Assembly: GCA_023132105.1 (NCBI GenBank)
Contig: JAGLYS010000224.1
Coordinates: forward strand, 1 to 17,629
DNA length: 17,629 bases
Reading direction: 5' to 3'
Origin: Caldifarciminota bacterium
Lineage (GTDB): Bacteria; Hydrothermota; 32-111; QNBC01
The notes beneath the pieces are model-generated. The model was not told the DNA's origin, did no database searches, and was given only the letters and a program-made list of their open reading frames with translations. The position numbers were made by a program, and so were the translations under genes. Below, in pieces: positions 1-7,816 of this stretch. How positions within the stretch are numbered: the first letter of the stretch is position 1; each line of letters starts with the position of its first letter.

Positions 1-1
1 A

Positions 2-1597
2 ATTGCAGAATATAAATGGACATTTTGGGATGGTAATTTGAAAGAACTATTCGGAGTAGCCCCGATATATGATTTCCAGAACCAAAGCGATTTCCCAATA
101 CTTCTTACCATCACCGATAATGATGGTGGCACAGACACATCTACAACATGGGTAAACATCACATGGTTGTATCCAATAGCAGATGCAGGGGTATCACAAG
201 AAGGATTGAAATGGTATTATACTCTTGATGGTTCAGGATCATCAGATCCAGATGGAGTTGTCCTTAACTACACATGGAATTTCAATTATGATGGAACACC
301 AACGGAGATATATCTTACCTACCCAATGTTTAATTTCATTATACTTGGAGATTATGAAATCACATTGACCATTAGGGATGATAGTGGTCTAACCGACACA
401 TCTACCACATGGGTAAATATTACAAATGCAGATCCAATAGCGGATGCAGGAATAGATATTACTGGAAAAAGATTAATCACATTTGATGGTTCAGGTACAA
501 CAGATGTTGATGGAACAATTGCAGAATATAAATGGACATTTAGTGATGATGGAACTCCAGTTACCATATACGGTATAGCCCCAACATATGATTTCTTCAT
601 AAGCCAATCACCGATCACAGTTACATTGACCGTTACTGATGATGAAGGTGGAACTGATACAGACACAATGGAAGTTACATTAGTGTTTGTATCTCCAGTA
701 GCAGATGCAGGGGCATCACAAGGCACAAATAAGGGAGAATATACACTTGATGGTTCAGGTTCATATGATCCAGATGGATCAATTGCGGATTGGACTTGGA
801 CATTTACTTATCTTGGGCATTCAGAAACATTGAATGGGGTATCACCATCCTTTGATTTCTTGGAAGAAATAGCCACAGAAATCACATTGGTCGTAACAGA
901 TGATGATGGAAGAACGGATACATCAACCACATGGGTAACAATAACCTTCAAAGATCCTGTTGCTGATTTCTTCCAATCTCCAGACGATACCAACAAAGGA
1001 ATAAAAACATTGGATGCATCACCATCAACAGATGTAGATGGATATATTGTCAATTGGCATTGGTCATTTAACTATGAAGGAACGGATTATAATTACTATA
1101 CTGAACAAATCTCATTTGCTTTTACAGAACAAGGAATATATACAATCACATTGACTGTTGAAGATAATGATGGGCGAACTGATGTTACGCATGGTATTGT
1201 AGAAATCATATCTAAAGATCCTATATCTATAATTGATGGAAACATAACAACCGTACTAATGTTCAATAATATTGACTTTAGTGGTTTTGAATCATATGAT
1301 GAAGATGGAGATATAGTTTTATATACATGGAACTTCACTTATGGTGGTGAAGAATATGTATTCTATGGTGGTAATTTTACTTACCGATTTTCAGATGTGG
1401 AAGGTAATGTAACTTTATATCTAACAGTAACGGATGATGATGGTAAAACAAACACAGACAGTATAACTTTTGAAGTTCAGAACCCGAATAGATTATTAGT
1501 GGATATTTTGTTGTTGCTGATACCATTAATTATCATACTCCTAATGGCAATGTTTATAATCAGCTATATGAAACAAAACATAGATGATGAAGGATAG
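2..1597 (+). CDS. PKD-repeat surface protein with C-terminal membrane anchor, 5' partial
   Basis: The reading frame is open from base 2 and its first residues (IAEYKWTF) match an internal repeat, so the gene begins upstream of the window; the TTG at 38 is not a credible start. The visible part is five full beta-sandwich PKD-type repeats of about 85-90 residues after one partial repeat. Each shows a 'ADAG' opening, 'LDGSGSxDPDG' or a close variant, 'W.F', and a 'TLTVTDDDGxTDTST' closing strand. The last about 25 residues form one hydrophobic helix (LLVDILLLLIPLIIILLMAM) followed by a short polar tail, predicting a large extracellular region anchored in the membrane with a cytoplasmic C terminus. 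PKD repeats act as adhesion modules or spacers on archaeal surfaces. The stop lies 10 bases before the next start, consistent with one transcript. Family identification is firm; the specific ligand is unknown. Confidence 0.9.
   Translation: MAEYKWTFWDGNLKELFGVAPIYDFQNQSDFPILLTITDNDGGTDTSTTWVNITWLYPIADAGVSQEGLKWYYTLDGSGSSDPDGVVLNYTWNFNYDGTPTEIYLTYPMFNFIILGDYEITLTIRDDSGLTDTSTTWVNITNADPIADAGIDITGKRLITFDGSGTTDVDGTIAEYKWTFSDDGTPVTIYGIAPTYDFFISQSPITVTLTVTDDEGGTDTDTMEVTLVFVSPVADAGASQGTNKGEYTLDGSGSYDPDGSIADWTWTFTYLGHSETLNGVSPSFDFLEEIATEITLVVTDDDGRTDTSTTWVTITFKDPVADFFQSPDDTNKGIKTLDASPSTDVDGYIVNWHWSFNYEGTDYNYYTEQISFAFTEQGIYTITLTVEDNDGRTDVTHGIVEIISKDPISIIDGNITTVLMFNNIDFSGFESYDEDGDIVLYTWNFTYGGEEYVFYGGNFTYRFSDVEGNVTLYLTVTDDDGKTNTDSITFEVQNPNRLLVDILLLLIPLIIILLMAMFIISYMKQNIDDEG
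517..541 (+). repeat. Exact 25-base internal repeat of the PKD array
   Basis: Bases 517-541 are identical to bases 1-25 at the left edge of the window. Both encode the same strand of neighbouring PKD units (IAEYKWTF). The identity includes third codon positions, which implies recent duplication or gene conversion within the array. Shorter near-identical stretches occur at about 178-200 and 699-721. Confidence 0.85.
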
Positions 1598-1604
1598 GGG
1601 CTAA
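1597..1604 (+). promoter_or_regulatory. Ribosome-binding leader GGGGCTAA of a tagged gene
   Basis: The G-run overlaps the last base of the PKD stop codon and is followed by the ATG at 1608. The same GGGGCTAA occurs before tagged starts at 7785-7792 and 12864-12871, so this leader seems to have travelled with the tag. Confidence 0.5.
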
Positions 1605-1607
1605 CTA

Positions 1608-1664
1608 ATGGGCTGGAAAGGAGAATCGAGAAGGCATTCGTTGTCCAGAAAGGGCATCAAGACA
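1608..1664 (+). repeat. Leader tag, copy 1 (N-terminal)
   Basis: Encodes MGWKGESRRHSLSRKGIKT. This copy is one of only two full copies that lack the invariant DNA core GAATCACGTAGGCA: it uses TCG AGA AGG for Ser-Arg-Arg instead of TCA CGT AGG. Confidence 0.95.
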
Positions 1665-2210
1665 TCTAAAGATAATGAGAAATATAAATTCATTAGGGGT
1701 AAAGGAAATCCGACATTGAAGATAGAACTGCCAGACTACACTAAAAAACAAATTGAACATTTTTCAGATTTAGCAAATAGGGAAGAATGGATCGCTGAAT
1801 TGGATATGGTTAGAGGGGATATTCTAATTGATGATCTTCAAGTATCTGATGAAATGGATGCATCTTATCTTCGGTGGAACAAAGGGGATGAAAGTAAGTG
1901 TGTAGGTTACATCCACTACCATCCTAATACATTAGTTCCAGAATTTTCAGCCCAAGATTTTATATTAGCTATGGAAATACACAATGTAAGAGAAAACAAG
2001 GCAAAATATCCATATACTTTAATGGGTTTAGTGTATCCTGATGAAAATGATGATCTTCATGTAAGAATATTTGCACTCAATCCAAAAAAGGATCGGAAAT
2101 ATTTGTTTGAGGGCAAGGTTGCAACTGAAAGAGATTTAAAGAAAGAAATTGATATGCTTATAAAGAATAAGGAGATGATGAAGCTTAATCATGTAAGTGG
2201 TGGTCTTTAA
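1608..2210 (+). CDS. Tagged JAMM/MPN-type metallopeptidase-like protein
   Basis: A 200-residue protein with the 19-residue leader tag followed by a compact domain. Residues 103-117 read HYHPNTLVPEFSAQD, matching the JAMM/MPN metal site (HxHP, then Ser and Asp three apart), with candidate upstream catalytic glutamates at 59, 60 and 64. The gap between the second His and the Ser is eight residues, one more than the usual seven, so the loop is slightly expanded. JAMM proteins are zinc isopeptidases or peptidases acting on ubiquitin-like or other peptide bonds; the substrate cannot be told from sequence. Soluble, with no signal peptide or membrane helix. The start at 1608 is set by the tag and the GGGGCT ribosome-binding site. 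Its stop overlaps the next start (TAATG). A second JAMM-like tagged protein lies at 10302-11051. Confidence 0.75.
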   Translation: MGWKGESRRHSLSRKGIKTSKDNEKYKFIRGKGNPTLKIELPDYTKKQIEHFSDLANREEWIAELDMVRGDILIDDLQVSDEMDASYLRWNKGDESKCVGYIHYHPNTLVPEFSAQDFILAMEIHNVRENKAKYPYTLMGLVYPDENDDLHVRIFALNPKKDRKYLFEGKVATERDLKKEIDMLIKNKEMMKLNHVSGGL

Positions 2211-4816
2211 TGAAAGAAGATGGTGGCTTAACTAATAATGTGGGAAAGAATAAGAAAGCATTAGACAATTCTGGAAGTGTTGGAACTGGCTTAACAAATG
2301 GTTCAGTGATGGAGAATAAAGTATCCAACGAAATAGGTAATAATGGATTTACCAATGGCATGGGCGGTGATGGATTAGATTTCCCATCCTTTGACAGTGA
2401 TTTAAAGAGCAAAAAAAATAAAAGAAGAAAGAAAAAATCAAACACTTTTAAGTTCATTGGAATTATAATTATAGTAATTCTAATGGTTGCTATAAATTAT
2501 ATGGTAGTTATCCTGCCAGATGAAAGAATAACAATCACAATTGATAATGATTATCGTGAGTGGACAAATTTAACAGATATTGGTTTTGGTAATTTTGGAG
2601 TTAAAGAAGATAGAAACACTCTATATATGACATTACAGAAAGACGATATTTTAAAAGGTACTGACAACATTACTGAAAGTTATCTTATTTTTGTAAATGA
2701 TGTGGCATCAAATGATGGATACCACATTGGTTATGGATCTTATGAATATTACATTGATATTTATGGATACAATAACTCAATAGAAAATGCGGTTGGTTAT
2801 GAGTTTGATTCATCCAAGAACAATAGCGATTGGAACGGATTTACTTCAGGATATTCTTCATTTCGTATATCTTCAGCAAACAATCAAGATCAGTTAGAAT
2901 TTTCTTTACATCCTATTCAAATGGGCTTTACTAATGTAAGTGGTTTAGAACTGCTTATATTCCATTATGACACCATAGGCAACTATGAGTATAGCCAAGT
3001 AATAGATGTGGATGTAATTAAGCAAGTAGGACTATCAGAGGAAGGAACAAGGGCAGATCCCAAGTTAAGTTATTACCACATATTTGAAAAGAACGAATTA
3101 CACATAGTAACCGAGGATTCATTAGCTTATAATTCAATTCCTTATGTTATTAGAATCATTCAGGATAATATTCCAACTGATACAGCAGAATCAGAATTAC
3201 AACCAAGCCAACAGGATACAGTTCCAGAAGAATATGAATCAAGGGATATGGCAACCACTATTATAATTAGTTATGAGTTTTGGGCAGATGATATTATCAA
3301 GCAATGTGGTGGACACATCTATGAAAGCACAGCAGATAATTATTCATTTACTGATAATGAGATGGTATTATATGGAATCAACAAGACAGTAGTATCTATT
3401 CAAATCAAGGGTGATTTTGGAGAGAAATATATTCAGGAACAGGGCGTTAGGGCAGGATTTGGTGGATTGAATCTCAATTCCATACCTGAAGTAAGCCCAA
3501 GACAAACAGTAGGAAACAATACAGATCTAAAAGCAAGACCAACCAATTATGCAGTTGTAATAGATGGATCAATTAGTTATGCATCTCATGGTGAATGGTT
3601 TCCATCTGAATATTATTTAGTGGATGTAGCAAGTAATGATTTAGATATTGGGGTAATGAAGGATGAAAATCATCTTTATGTTTATCTTATTAATTATCAA
3701 CAAAGCCAAGATAATATAGGTGATTTTGGAGAAATTTATTTTGATACATGGCATAATGAAAACACATCCCCAAATAACTCAACATATAAAAAGTTCAGAT
3801 GCTATCAAAATGATACACTTCAATATTGTGAAGGTTCAGGATCAGGTTGGGGAACAGCATCAACTCCAACAGGGTGGACAGGGGCAAATACTTATGTTGA
3901 TGGGGCAACAGACCATCAAAGATATGAATTTAAAATTCCACTTGATGATTTATCAATATCTGGAACTTGGAATGAACATGGAGAGGAAATTGGATTTGGT
4001 GGATATGCCGTAGATGTACAAACCCCAAATCAGCATACATGGTTTCCAAGCCAATACTATTTAGGAACTACACCAACCACACAGTATGCTGATAAACCTG
4101 ATGAATGGGGTGATATACATTACACTAATTATACTATATTTGCAGAAAGCACATCAGCAACTATAACAATGGATGGTAAGTTAGATGAAAATGCATGGAC
4201 AAATGATGCTAATATTCATACCATAGATTTAACCCAAGATATGAAAGTTTACACTATGATGGATGATACATATGTATATGTTGGAGTTGCCATGATAACA
4301 GATACTACATGGGATGATGGTGATTTTTGTCAGGTCGCATTTGATAGAGATCATACAAATGGTTTATATGCCCAAACAGATGATGTTTTATGTACAATTT
4401 CAGGAGATAATAGCACAACATATTACGAAGGCACAGGGGCAGGTTGGAGTTCTAAATCAACTGATTGGGTTGAATGTAAAGTGAATAAAACAGGATCATA
4501 CATGACTTATGAATTTAGATTTGAAGTAGATGATCTTAACAATTATTCTAAATTTAGTGGTATTGGTAGTGAAATCGGATTCATGGTCATGGGAACAGAT
4601 AATGGTGGTGGCTATACTATTCAATATCCTGATTATTACGGTGGTTCACATGATATGCGTTATGACCCACAATGTTGGGGAGATATACAAAGAGTACACA
4701 TTCCAGAGTTTAGTGATTATATGACAATGAGCATCTTCATGATGGTGATTAGCATAGCATTCATAAGGAAACGAAAGGATAAAATCACACTTGAAGAAAG
4801 TGGTGATGCTCTATGA
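2210..4816 (+). CDS. Large single-pass surface protein with tandem CBM9-like domains
   Basis: An 868-residue protein. Residues 1-79 are a Gly/Asn-rich, low-complexity cytoplasmic segment ending in a very basic patch (KSKKNKRRKKK, about 67-77). A membrane helix follows at about 80-102, predicting N-in, C-out topology. Outside are three related beta-rich regions beginning near residues 106, 448 and 650. Each opens with an 'ITIDGxxxxxxW'-type strand and carries 'VYVYVGV'-type and aromatic 'EFxIPxDDL' strands, resembling the CBM9/DOMON-like carbohydrate-binding fold. The C terminus has IPEFS at 831-835, a second hydrophobic stretch at about 838-852 and then RKRK, reminiscent of archaeal PEF-CTERM sorting tails but extended by about ten residues. 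It starts inside the stop of the JAMM gene and overlaps the next gene by four bases. The domain assignment is by pattern, the surface location is strong, and the ligand is unknown. Confidence 0.7.
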   Translation: MKEDGGLTNNVGKNKKALDNSGSVGTGLTNGSVMENKVSNEIGNNGFTNGMGGDGLDFPSFDSDLKSKKNKRRKKKSNTFKFIGIIIIVILMVAINYMVVILPDERITITIDNDYREWTNLTDIGFGNFGVKEDRNTLYMTLQKDDILKGTDNITESYLIFVNDVASNDGYHIGYGSYEYYIDIYGYNNSIENAVGYEFDSSKNNSDWNGFTSGYSSFRISSANNQDQLEFSLHPIQMGFTNVSGLELLIFHYDTIGNYEYSQVIDVDVIKQVGLSEEGTRADPKLSYYHIFEKNELHIVTEDSLAYNSIPYVIRIIQDNIPTDTAESELQPSQQDTVPEEYESRDMATTIIISYEFWADDIIKQCGGHIYESTADNYSFTDNEMVLYGINKTVVSIQIKGDFGEKYIQEQGVRAGFGGLNLNSIPEVSPRQTVGNNTDLKARPTNYAVVIDGSISYASHGEWFPSEYYLVDVASNDLDIGVMKDENHLYVYLINYQQSQDNIGDFGEIYFDTWHNENTSPNNSTYKKFRCYQNDTLQYCEGSGSGWGTASTPTGWTGANTYVDGATDHQRYEFKIPLDDLSISGTWNEHGEEIGFGGYAVDVQTPNQHTWFPSQYYLGTTPTTQYADKPDEWGDIHYTNYTIFAESTSATITMDGKLDENAWTNDANIHTIDLTQDMKVYTMMDDTYVYVGVAMITDTTWDDGDFCQVAFDRDHTNGLYAQTDDVLCTISGDNSTTYYEGTGAGWSSKSTDWVECKVNKTGSYMTYEFRFEVDDLNNYSKFSGIGSEIGFMVMGTDNGGGYTIQYPDYYGGSHDMRYDPQCWGDIQRVHIPEFSDYMTMSIFMMVISIAFIRKRKDKITLEESGDAL

Positions 4817-5487
4817 ATAGGAATCGAAAGTGGCATCTTACCAACATAATAATTATATTCTCAATGATAATCACGCCAATGGTAGTATTAGCATCTGTGC
4901 CTACTTCTACTTCATTTGATAGGCAGAATACCTATGTTATGGATGGTTTCAGAGATGGTGGATATTATGCCGAAAGACAAAATCCAGCAATTACAGGATA
5001 TATGAATATGTCGCATATTAGTGGCACTAATGAGTTTAATATAACCACCTACAACATAAATAACATCACATTAGACATTGATCTAATGTTTGAAAGGAGA
5101 AAAGCATTATTTGGGTGGGGTTCTGTTTCATGGGAAGATATGGTATCTTCATTAGGAAATGATATTGTAATCAATATAGATTCAGCAGATGGTATTAACG
5201 AATTAAGGTTTGTTGATAATCCAGATGTGATGGTTCAAGTTTATAAAAATGATGAAATATATCAAGTCTATGGAGATCTTCAGGGTGTAGAAATTGAAAT
5301 CAATCCTTTGGAATCAGGACAAACACAGATACTATTGAAATTTGATTTCACAGAATCCACATATGATTTACTTTATTCAATTTTAGTTGTCATAATCATC
5401 TTGGGTATAGTGGGTTTCTTAATCAGAATATTCAAAAGGGCATTATGGCATGATGGAACATATTACAAACAATGGGGGGAGAAGTAG
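4813..5487 (+). CDS. Secreted protein with C-terminal transmembrane anchor, unrecognised
   Basis: A 224-residue protein. Residues 1-28 form a signal peptide (basic start, IIIIFSMIITPMVV core, then 'LAS'). The middle is a beta-rich ectodomain with several Asn-x-Ser/Thr sequons. A helix at about 187-207 (LLYSILVVIIILGIVGFLI) is followed by a basic tail, placing the C terminus inside. The helix resembles the C-terminal anchors of both NosD-like proteins in the window in its 'ILxxxIIL...R' pattern, suggesting a shared anchoring style. It overlaps the previous gene (ATGA) and runs directly into the next start (TAG then ATG). No family is recognised; a structural part of a surface assembly is a guess from context. 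Confidence 0.75.
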   Translation: MNRNRKWHLTNIIIIFSMIITPMVVLASVPTSTSFDRQNTYVMDGFRDGGYYAERQNPAITGYMNMSHISGTNEFNITTYNINNITLDIDLMFERRKALFGWGSVSWEDMVSSLGNDIVINIDSADGINELRFVDNPDVMVQVYKNDEIYQVYGDLQGVEIEINPLESGQTQILLKFDFTESTYDLLYSILVVIIILGIVGFLIRIFKRALWHDGTYYKQWGEK

Positions 5488-5784
5488 ATGGGGAAGTATA
5501 TGGTAGTTTGGAAACAAGAAATAGGTGATGGTTCAATTGGAGTATTAGACGCAACATTTAATAACAAAGAAGAAGCAGATAGACACATCAAATTATTGAA
5601 AGAAGATGCAATTACATTGAAGAAACCATTTAAATTAATATCAATTAGTAACCTATCCAACCACAAGATCAAGCCCAACAAAGCCCATACTGGCAGACAA
5701 AAGAAAGGTAAAAGATCAGGATGGAAGGGAGAAAGCCGAAGGCATTCATTGTCAAGGAAAGGCATAAAAACTAAAGGAAAGTGA
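5488..5784 (+). CDS. Small protein carrying the shared tag at its C terminus
   Basis: A 98-residue protein. Residues 1-55 look like a small alpha/beta domain (VVWKQEIGDGSIGVLDATF, then a charged helix KEEADRHIKLLKEDA), followed by a basic linker rich in Lys, Asn and His. Residues 78-95 are GWKGESRRHSLSRKGIKT, the sequence that opens other proteins here, followed only by KGK. This is the one case where the tag is C-terminal. Codons differ from the N-terminal copies (AGC CGA AGG), so it is an old copy kept at protein level. A strong GGGGGGAG ribosome site precedes the ATG. Its stop TGA overlaps a GTG at 5781. Function unknown; it could be an adaptor or a tagged cargo with a reversed arrangement. 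Confidence 0.8.
   Translation: MGKYMVVWKQEIGDGSIGVLDATFNNKEEADRHIKLLKEDAITLKKPFKLISISNLSNHKIKPNKAHTGRQKKGKRSGWKGESRRHSLSRKGIKTKGK
5719..5772 (+). repeat. Leader tag, copy 2 (C-terminal position)
   Basis: Encodes GWKGESRRHSLSRKGIKT as residues 78-95 of the 98-residue protein. It is the most diverged copy at DNA level (AGC CGA AGG in place of TCA CGT AGG) but identical in protein sequence. Confidence 0.95.
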
Positions 5785-5789
5785 TTACC

Positions 5790-7037
5790 ATGAAAACAGG
5801 AAAAGGAATGATAGCAATAGCATTTGTAATAATGTTAGTAGCAACAATGACAATCCCACTTATTGAAGTGGCAAAGGCAGAGCAACCAATAGGGTGTGAA
5901 ATCATATTAACATCACATCTGCCGATTAGAATAAATTCAAACAGTGATTTTACTGTTGGGAATGGCGTATCTTCAGGAACAGGAACATCAGGCGATCCAT
6001 ATGTCATTGCAAATTGGGCTATTAATGCAACAGGATATGGGTGTGGGATCTATATTGGGAATACTACAAAATATACCATCATACTGGATTGCAGTATTTT
6101 TGATGCAAGTGGGATAAGTGTTGAATATTACGGAAATTCTGGAATTTATTTACACACTTCAGGAAATATAACCGTATTTGATAATACAATTACTAATAAT
6201 GTGCATGGGATATACTTGCACACATCATCAAATATAAGTATAGATCTCAACAATATAAACGTAAGTAGTACCAATGGAATAATTCTTAATCCATCATCAA
6301 ATTACAATAATATAACAAACAACAATCTAAACAATAGTAATAATGGATTATATTTATTTTCATCAACGAACAATATAATTTTTAACAATAATGTAACAAA
6401 TTCAACTATTGGAATACATTTATCTGATGCTTCTAACATTAATAACATATCAAATAATACTATCAAATATAGTATCAGTTATGGTATTTATTCATCAACT
6501 TCAAGTTATTTATCCATATTAGATAATACTATAACAGATAGCACAATTGGAATCCATCTTTATAAAACAACATATTCTGATATAATACGCAATGATGTAT
6601 CCAACAGTTTAAATTATGATATGTATATTTCTTCTGTAACTTCAATGTATAATTATATATATCACAATAACTTTCTAAGTACAACATCATTAGAAATCGC
6701 ATATAATACTGGAACTAATTACTGGAATAGTACACATCAATTTGGTGGAAATTATTGGAATAATTATACAGGAGTAGATAATTATCATGGGGTGAACCAA
6801 GACATATTAGGTTCAGATAACATAGGAGATACCCCATATATATTCACAACAGGGCAGGATAATTATCCTCTAATGGAATATTATGAAGTTCCAAAAGAAC
6901 AAGAAGAAGAACTTACAGCAATGCAAATATTTAGTCAGATATTGATTTCTATTATTGCATTGATTATACTATTAATAATTTTTAAAATGATACATGATCA
7001 ATTGAATGGAATAATAAAAGACGATAAAAAACGGTGA
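5790..7037 (+). CDS. NosD-like right-handed beta-helix surface protein
   Basis: A 415-residue protein. Residues 1-30 are a signal peptide (MKTGKGMIAIAFVIMLVA core, cleavage likely near AKA). The following pattern, RINSNSDFTVGNG then GDPYVIANW and GIYIGNTT, is the classic start of archaeal NosD-like periplasmic-copper-binding-type beta-helix proteins. About ten rungs of the NI-xI-xxNxIxxxxxGIxL type follow to about residue 300. The motif GGNYWNNYTGVDNY and IGDTPY closes the helix, as is typical of the family. A membrane helix at about 379-398 and a basic tail anchor it. These helices commonly bind or process polysaccharides; no catalytic residues are evident here. The ATG at 5790 is chosen over GTG 5781 because it starts the signal peptide and is spaced from GGAAAGTG. 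Confidence 0.85.
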   Translation: MKTGKGMIAIAFVIMLVATMTIPLIEVAKAEQPIGCEIILTSHLPIRINSNSDFTVGNGVSSGTGTSGDPYVIANWAINATGYGCGIYIGNTTKYTIILDCSIFDASGISVEYYGNSGIYLHTSGNITVFDNTITNNVHGIYLHTSSNISIDLNNINVSSTNGIILNPSSNYNNITNNNLNNSNNGLYLFSSTNNIIFNNNVTNSTIGIHLSDASNINNISNNTIKYSISYGIYSSTSSYLSILDNTITDSTIGIHLYKTTYSDIIRNDVSNSLNYDMYISSVTSMYNYIYHNNFLSTTSLEIAYNTGTNYWNSTHQFGGNYWNNYTGVDNYHGVNQDILGSDNIGDTPYIFTTGQDNYPLMEYYEVPKEQEEELTAMQIFSQILISIIALIILLIIFKMIHDQLNGIIKDDKKR

Positions 7038-7042
7038 ACAAT

Positions 7043-7099
7043 ATGGGCTGGAAAGGAGAATCACGTAGGCACTCGCTTTCAAGGAAAGGCATCAAAACG
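7043..7099 (+). repeat. Leader tag, copy 3 (N-terminal, extended type)
   Basis: Encodes the 19-residue tag and is followed by the extension NIDKDKRLSVRNYVARG to about 7150. It has the GAATCACGTAGGCA core and uses CTT for Leu and ACG for Thr. Confidence 0.95.
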
Positions 7100-7792
7100 A
7101 ACATTGACAAAGATAAGAGATTATCTGTAAGGAACTACGTTGCCAGAGGTTCAAAGAATATAATTCCTGAAGGATATTTATATGTTGATCGTCAGAATTT
7201 AATTGAACAAACAAAAGCAGGAATTTATAGAACAAAGAATGGAAGATTCATTGAGAACTTATCTATTCCAGCAAATTCTCCACTCTTTGAAAAATATGGT
7301 GGTAGGTTATTAACTCCAGAAGAAATAATAAGTTTAGATCCTGAAACTATGCTATCTATAAAGCACTTATTAAGTAGGGGGAGAGTAAGCGGTAATAAAC
7401 TAAAAATTAAACACATAATCATTCCACAAACCGATCCATTATTACTCCAAATAGATATAGGAATGAAAGTAGAGATGGAACATACTGACGATTGGAGAGA
7501 AGCCCAAAAGATAGCAAGAGATCATTTAGAAGAAAACGACAGCTATTATTTCATATTGCTTGAAGCATTTCCTGATGAGCATCCAGATTTGTTAAAGCAA
7601 TTACAAACAAACTTGGCACAGGGAATCCCCAAAACAAAGACAATCAATGGTAAGAAATACAAATATCATTCCTCATATGTTTTCAGAACATGGGCAGATG
7701 TTGTTACAGCTAAATTAAAAAGAAGGGGCTTCAAAGTCAAGGAAACAATAACAAGTAATGGTATAATAATTCTTTATAAATATAGGGGCTAA
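7043..7792 (+). CDS. Tagged protein with DUF5661-like motif
   Basis: A 249-residue soluble protein with the extended tag (residues 1-37). Residues 139-173 (GMKVEMEHTDD, then AQKIARDHLEE and YY) match from memory the short 'GMxVExEHTxDxxxAxxIAxDHLxExPxYYxxL' segment named DUF5661, seen in phage-associated proteins; its role is unknown. The C-terminal 70 residues form a basic alpha/beta segment (KYKYHSSYVFRTWADVVTAKLKRRGF split over two strands and a helix). ATG 7043 is preferred to GTG 7034 because all sister proteins start at the tag and a GGTG lies 6 bases upstream. It lies between the two NosD-like genes. Function not assigned. Confidence 0.75.
   Translation: MGWKGESRRHSLSRKGIKTNIDKDKRLSVRNYVARGSKNIIPEGYLYVDRQNLIEQTKAGIYRTKNGRFIENLSIPANSPLFEKYGGRLLTPEEIISLDPETMLSIKHLLSRGRVSGNKLKIKHIIIPQTDPLLLQIDIGMKVEMEHTDDWREAQKIARDHLEENDSYYFILLEAFPDEHPDLLKQLQTNLAQGIPKTKTINGKKYKYHSSYVFRTWADVVTAKLKRRGFKVKETITSNGIIILYKYRG
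7785..7792 (+). promoter_or_regulatory. Ribosome-binding leader GGGGCTAA
   Basis: Second instance of the leader seen at 1597 and 12864. It ends in the TAA stop of the preceding gene and sits 3 bases before the ATG at 7796. Confidence 0.45.
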
Positions 7793-7795
7793 TTC

Positions 7796-7816
7796 ATGGG
7801 CTGGAAGGGTGAATCT
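7796..7816 (+). repeat. Truncated leader tag, copy 4
   Basis: Encodes only MGWKGES before the sequence departs into a signal peptide. The DNA after it (TCTATTAGGGCATTCG) still resembles the tag DNA (TCGAGAAGGCATTCG) but with one extra base in the AGG run, so a tag relic appears to be read in a shifted frame. Confidence 0.7.

Noticed and set aside
38..40. TTG at 38 as start of the PKD protein
   Set aside because: The frame is open to the window edge and upstream residues match the PKD repeat, so the true start lies outside.
352..726. Open frame of 124 codons on the - strand inside the PKD gene
   Set aside because: It lies opposite an in-frame repeat protein. Its Ser/Val-rich translation is the antisense of PKD strands and it has no ribosome site. 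Other - strand frames across the window are likewise antisense to clear genes.
1608..1664. SRRHS in the tag considered as a twin-arginine export signal
   Set aside because: No hydrophobic segment follows the arginine pair, and the tag can also be C-terminal.
3720..4013. + strand frame of 97 codons inside the CBM9-like gene, and a similar one at 4530-4724
   Set aside because: Both are out-of-frame readings of a gene with convincing domain repeats, with no ribosome site and implausible composition.
7034..7036. GTG 7034 as start of the DUF5661-like protein
   Set aside because: The ATG at 7043 begins the tag as in the sister proteins and has better spacing from GGTG.
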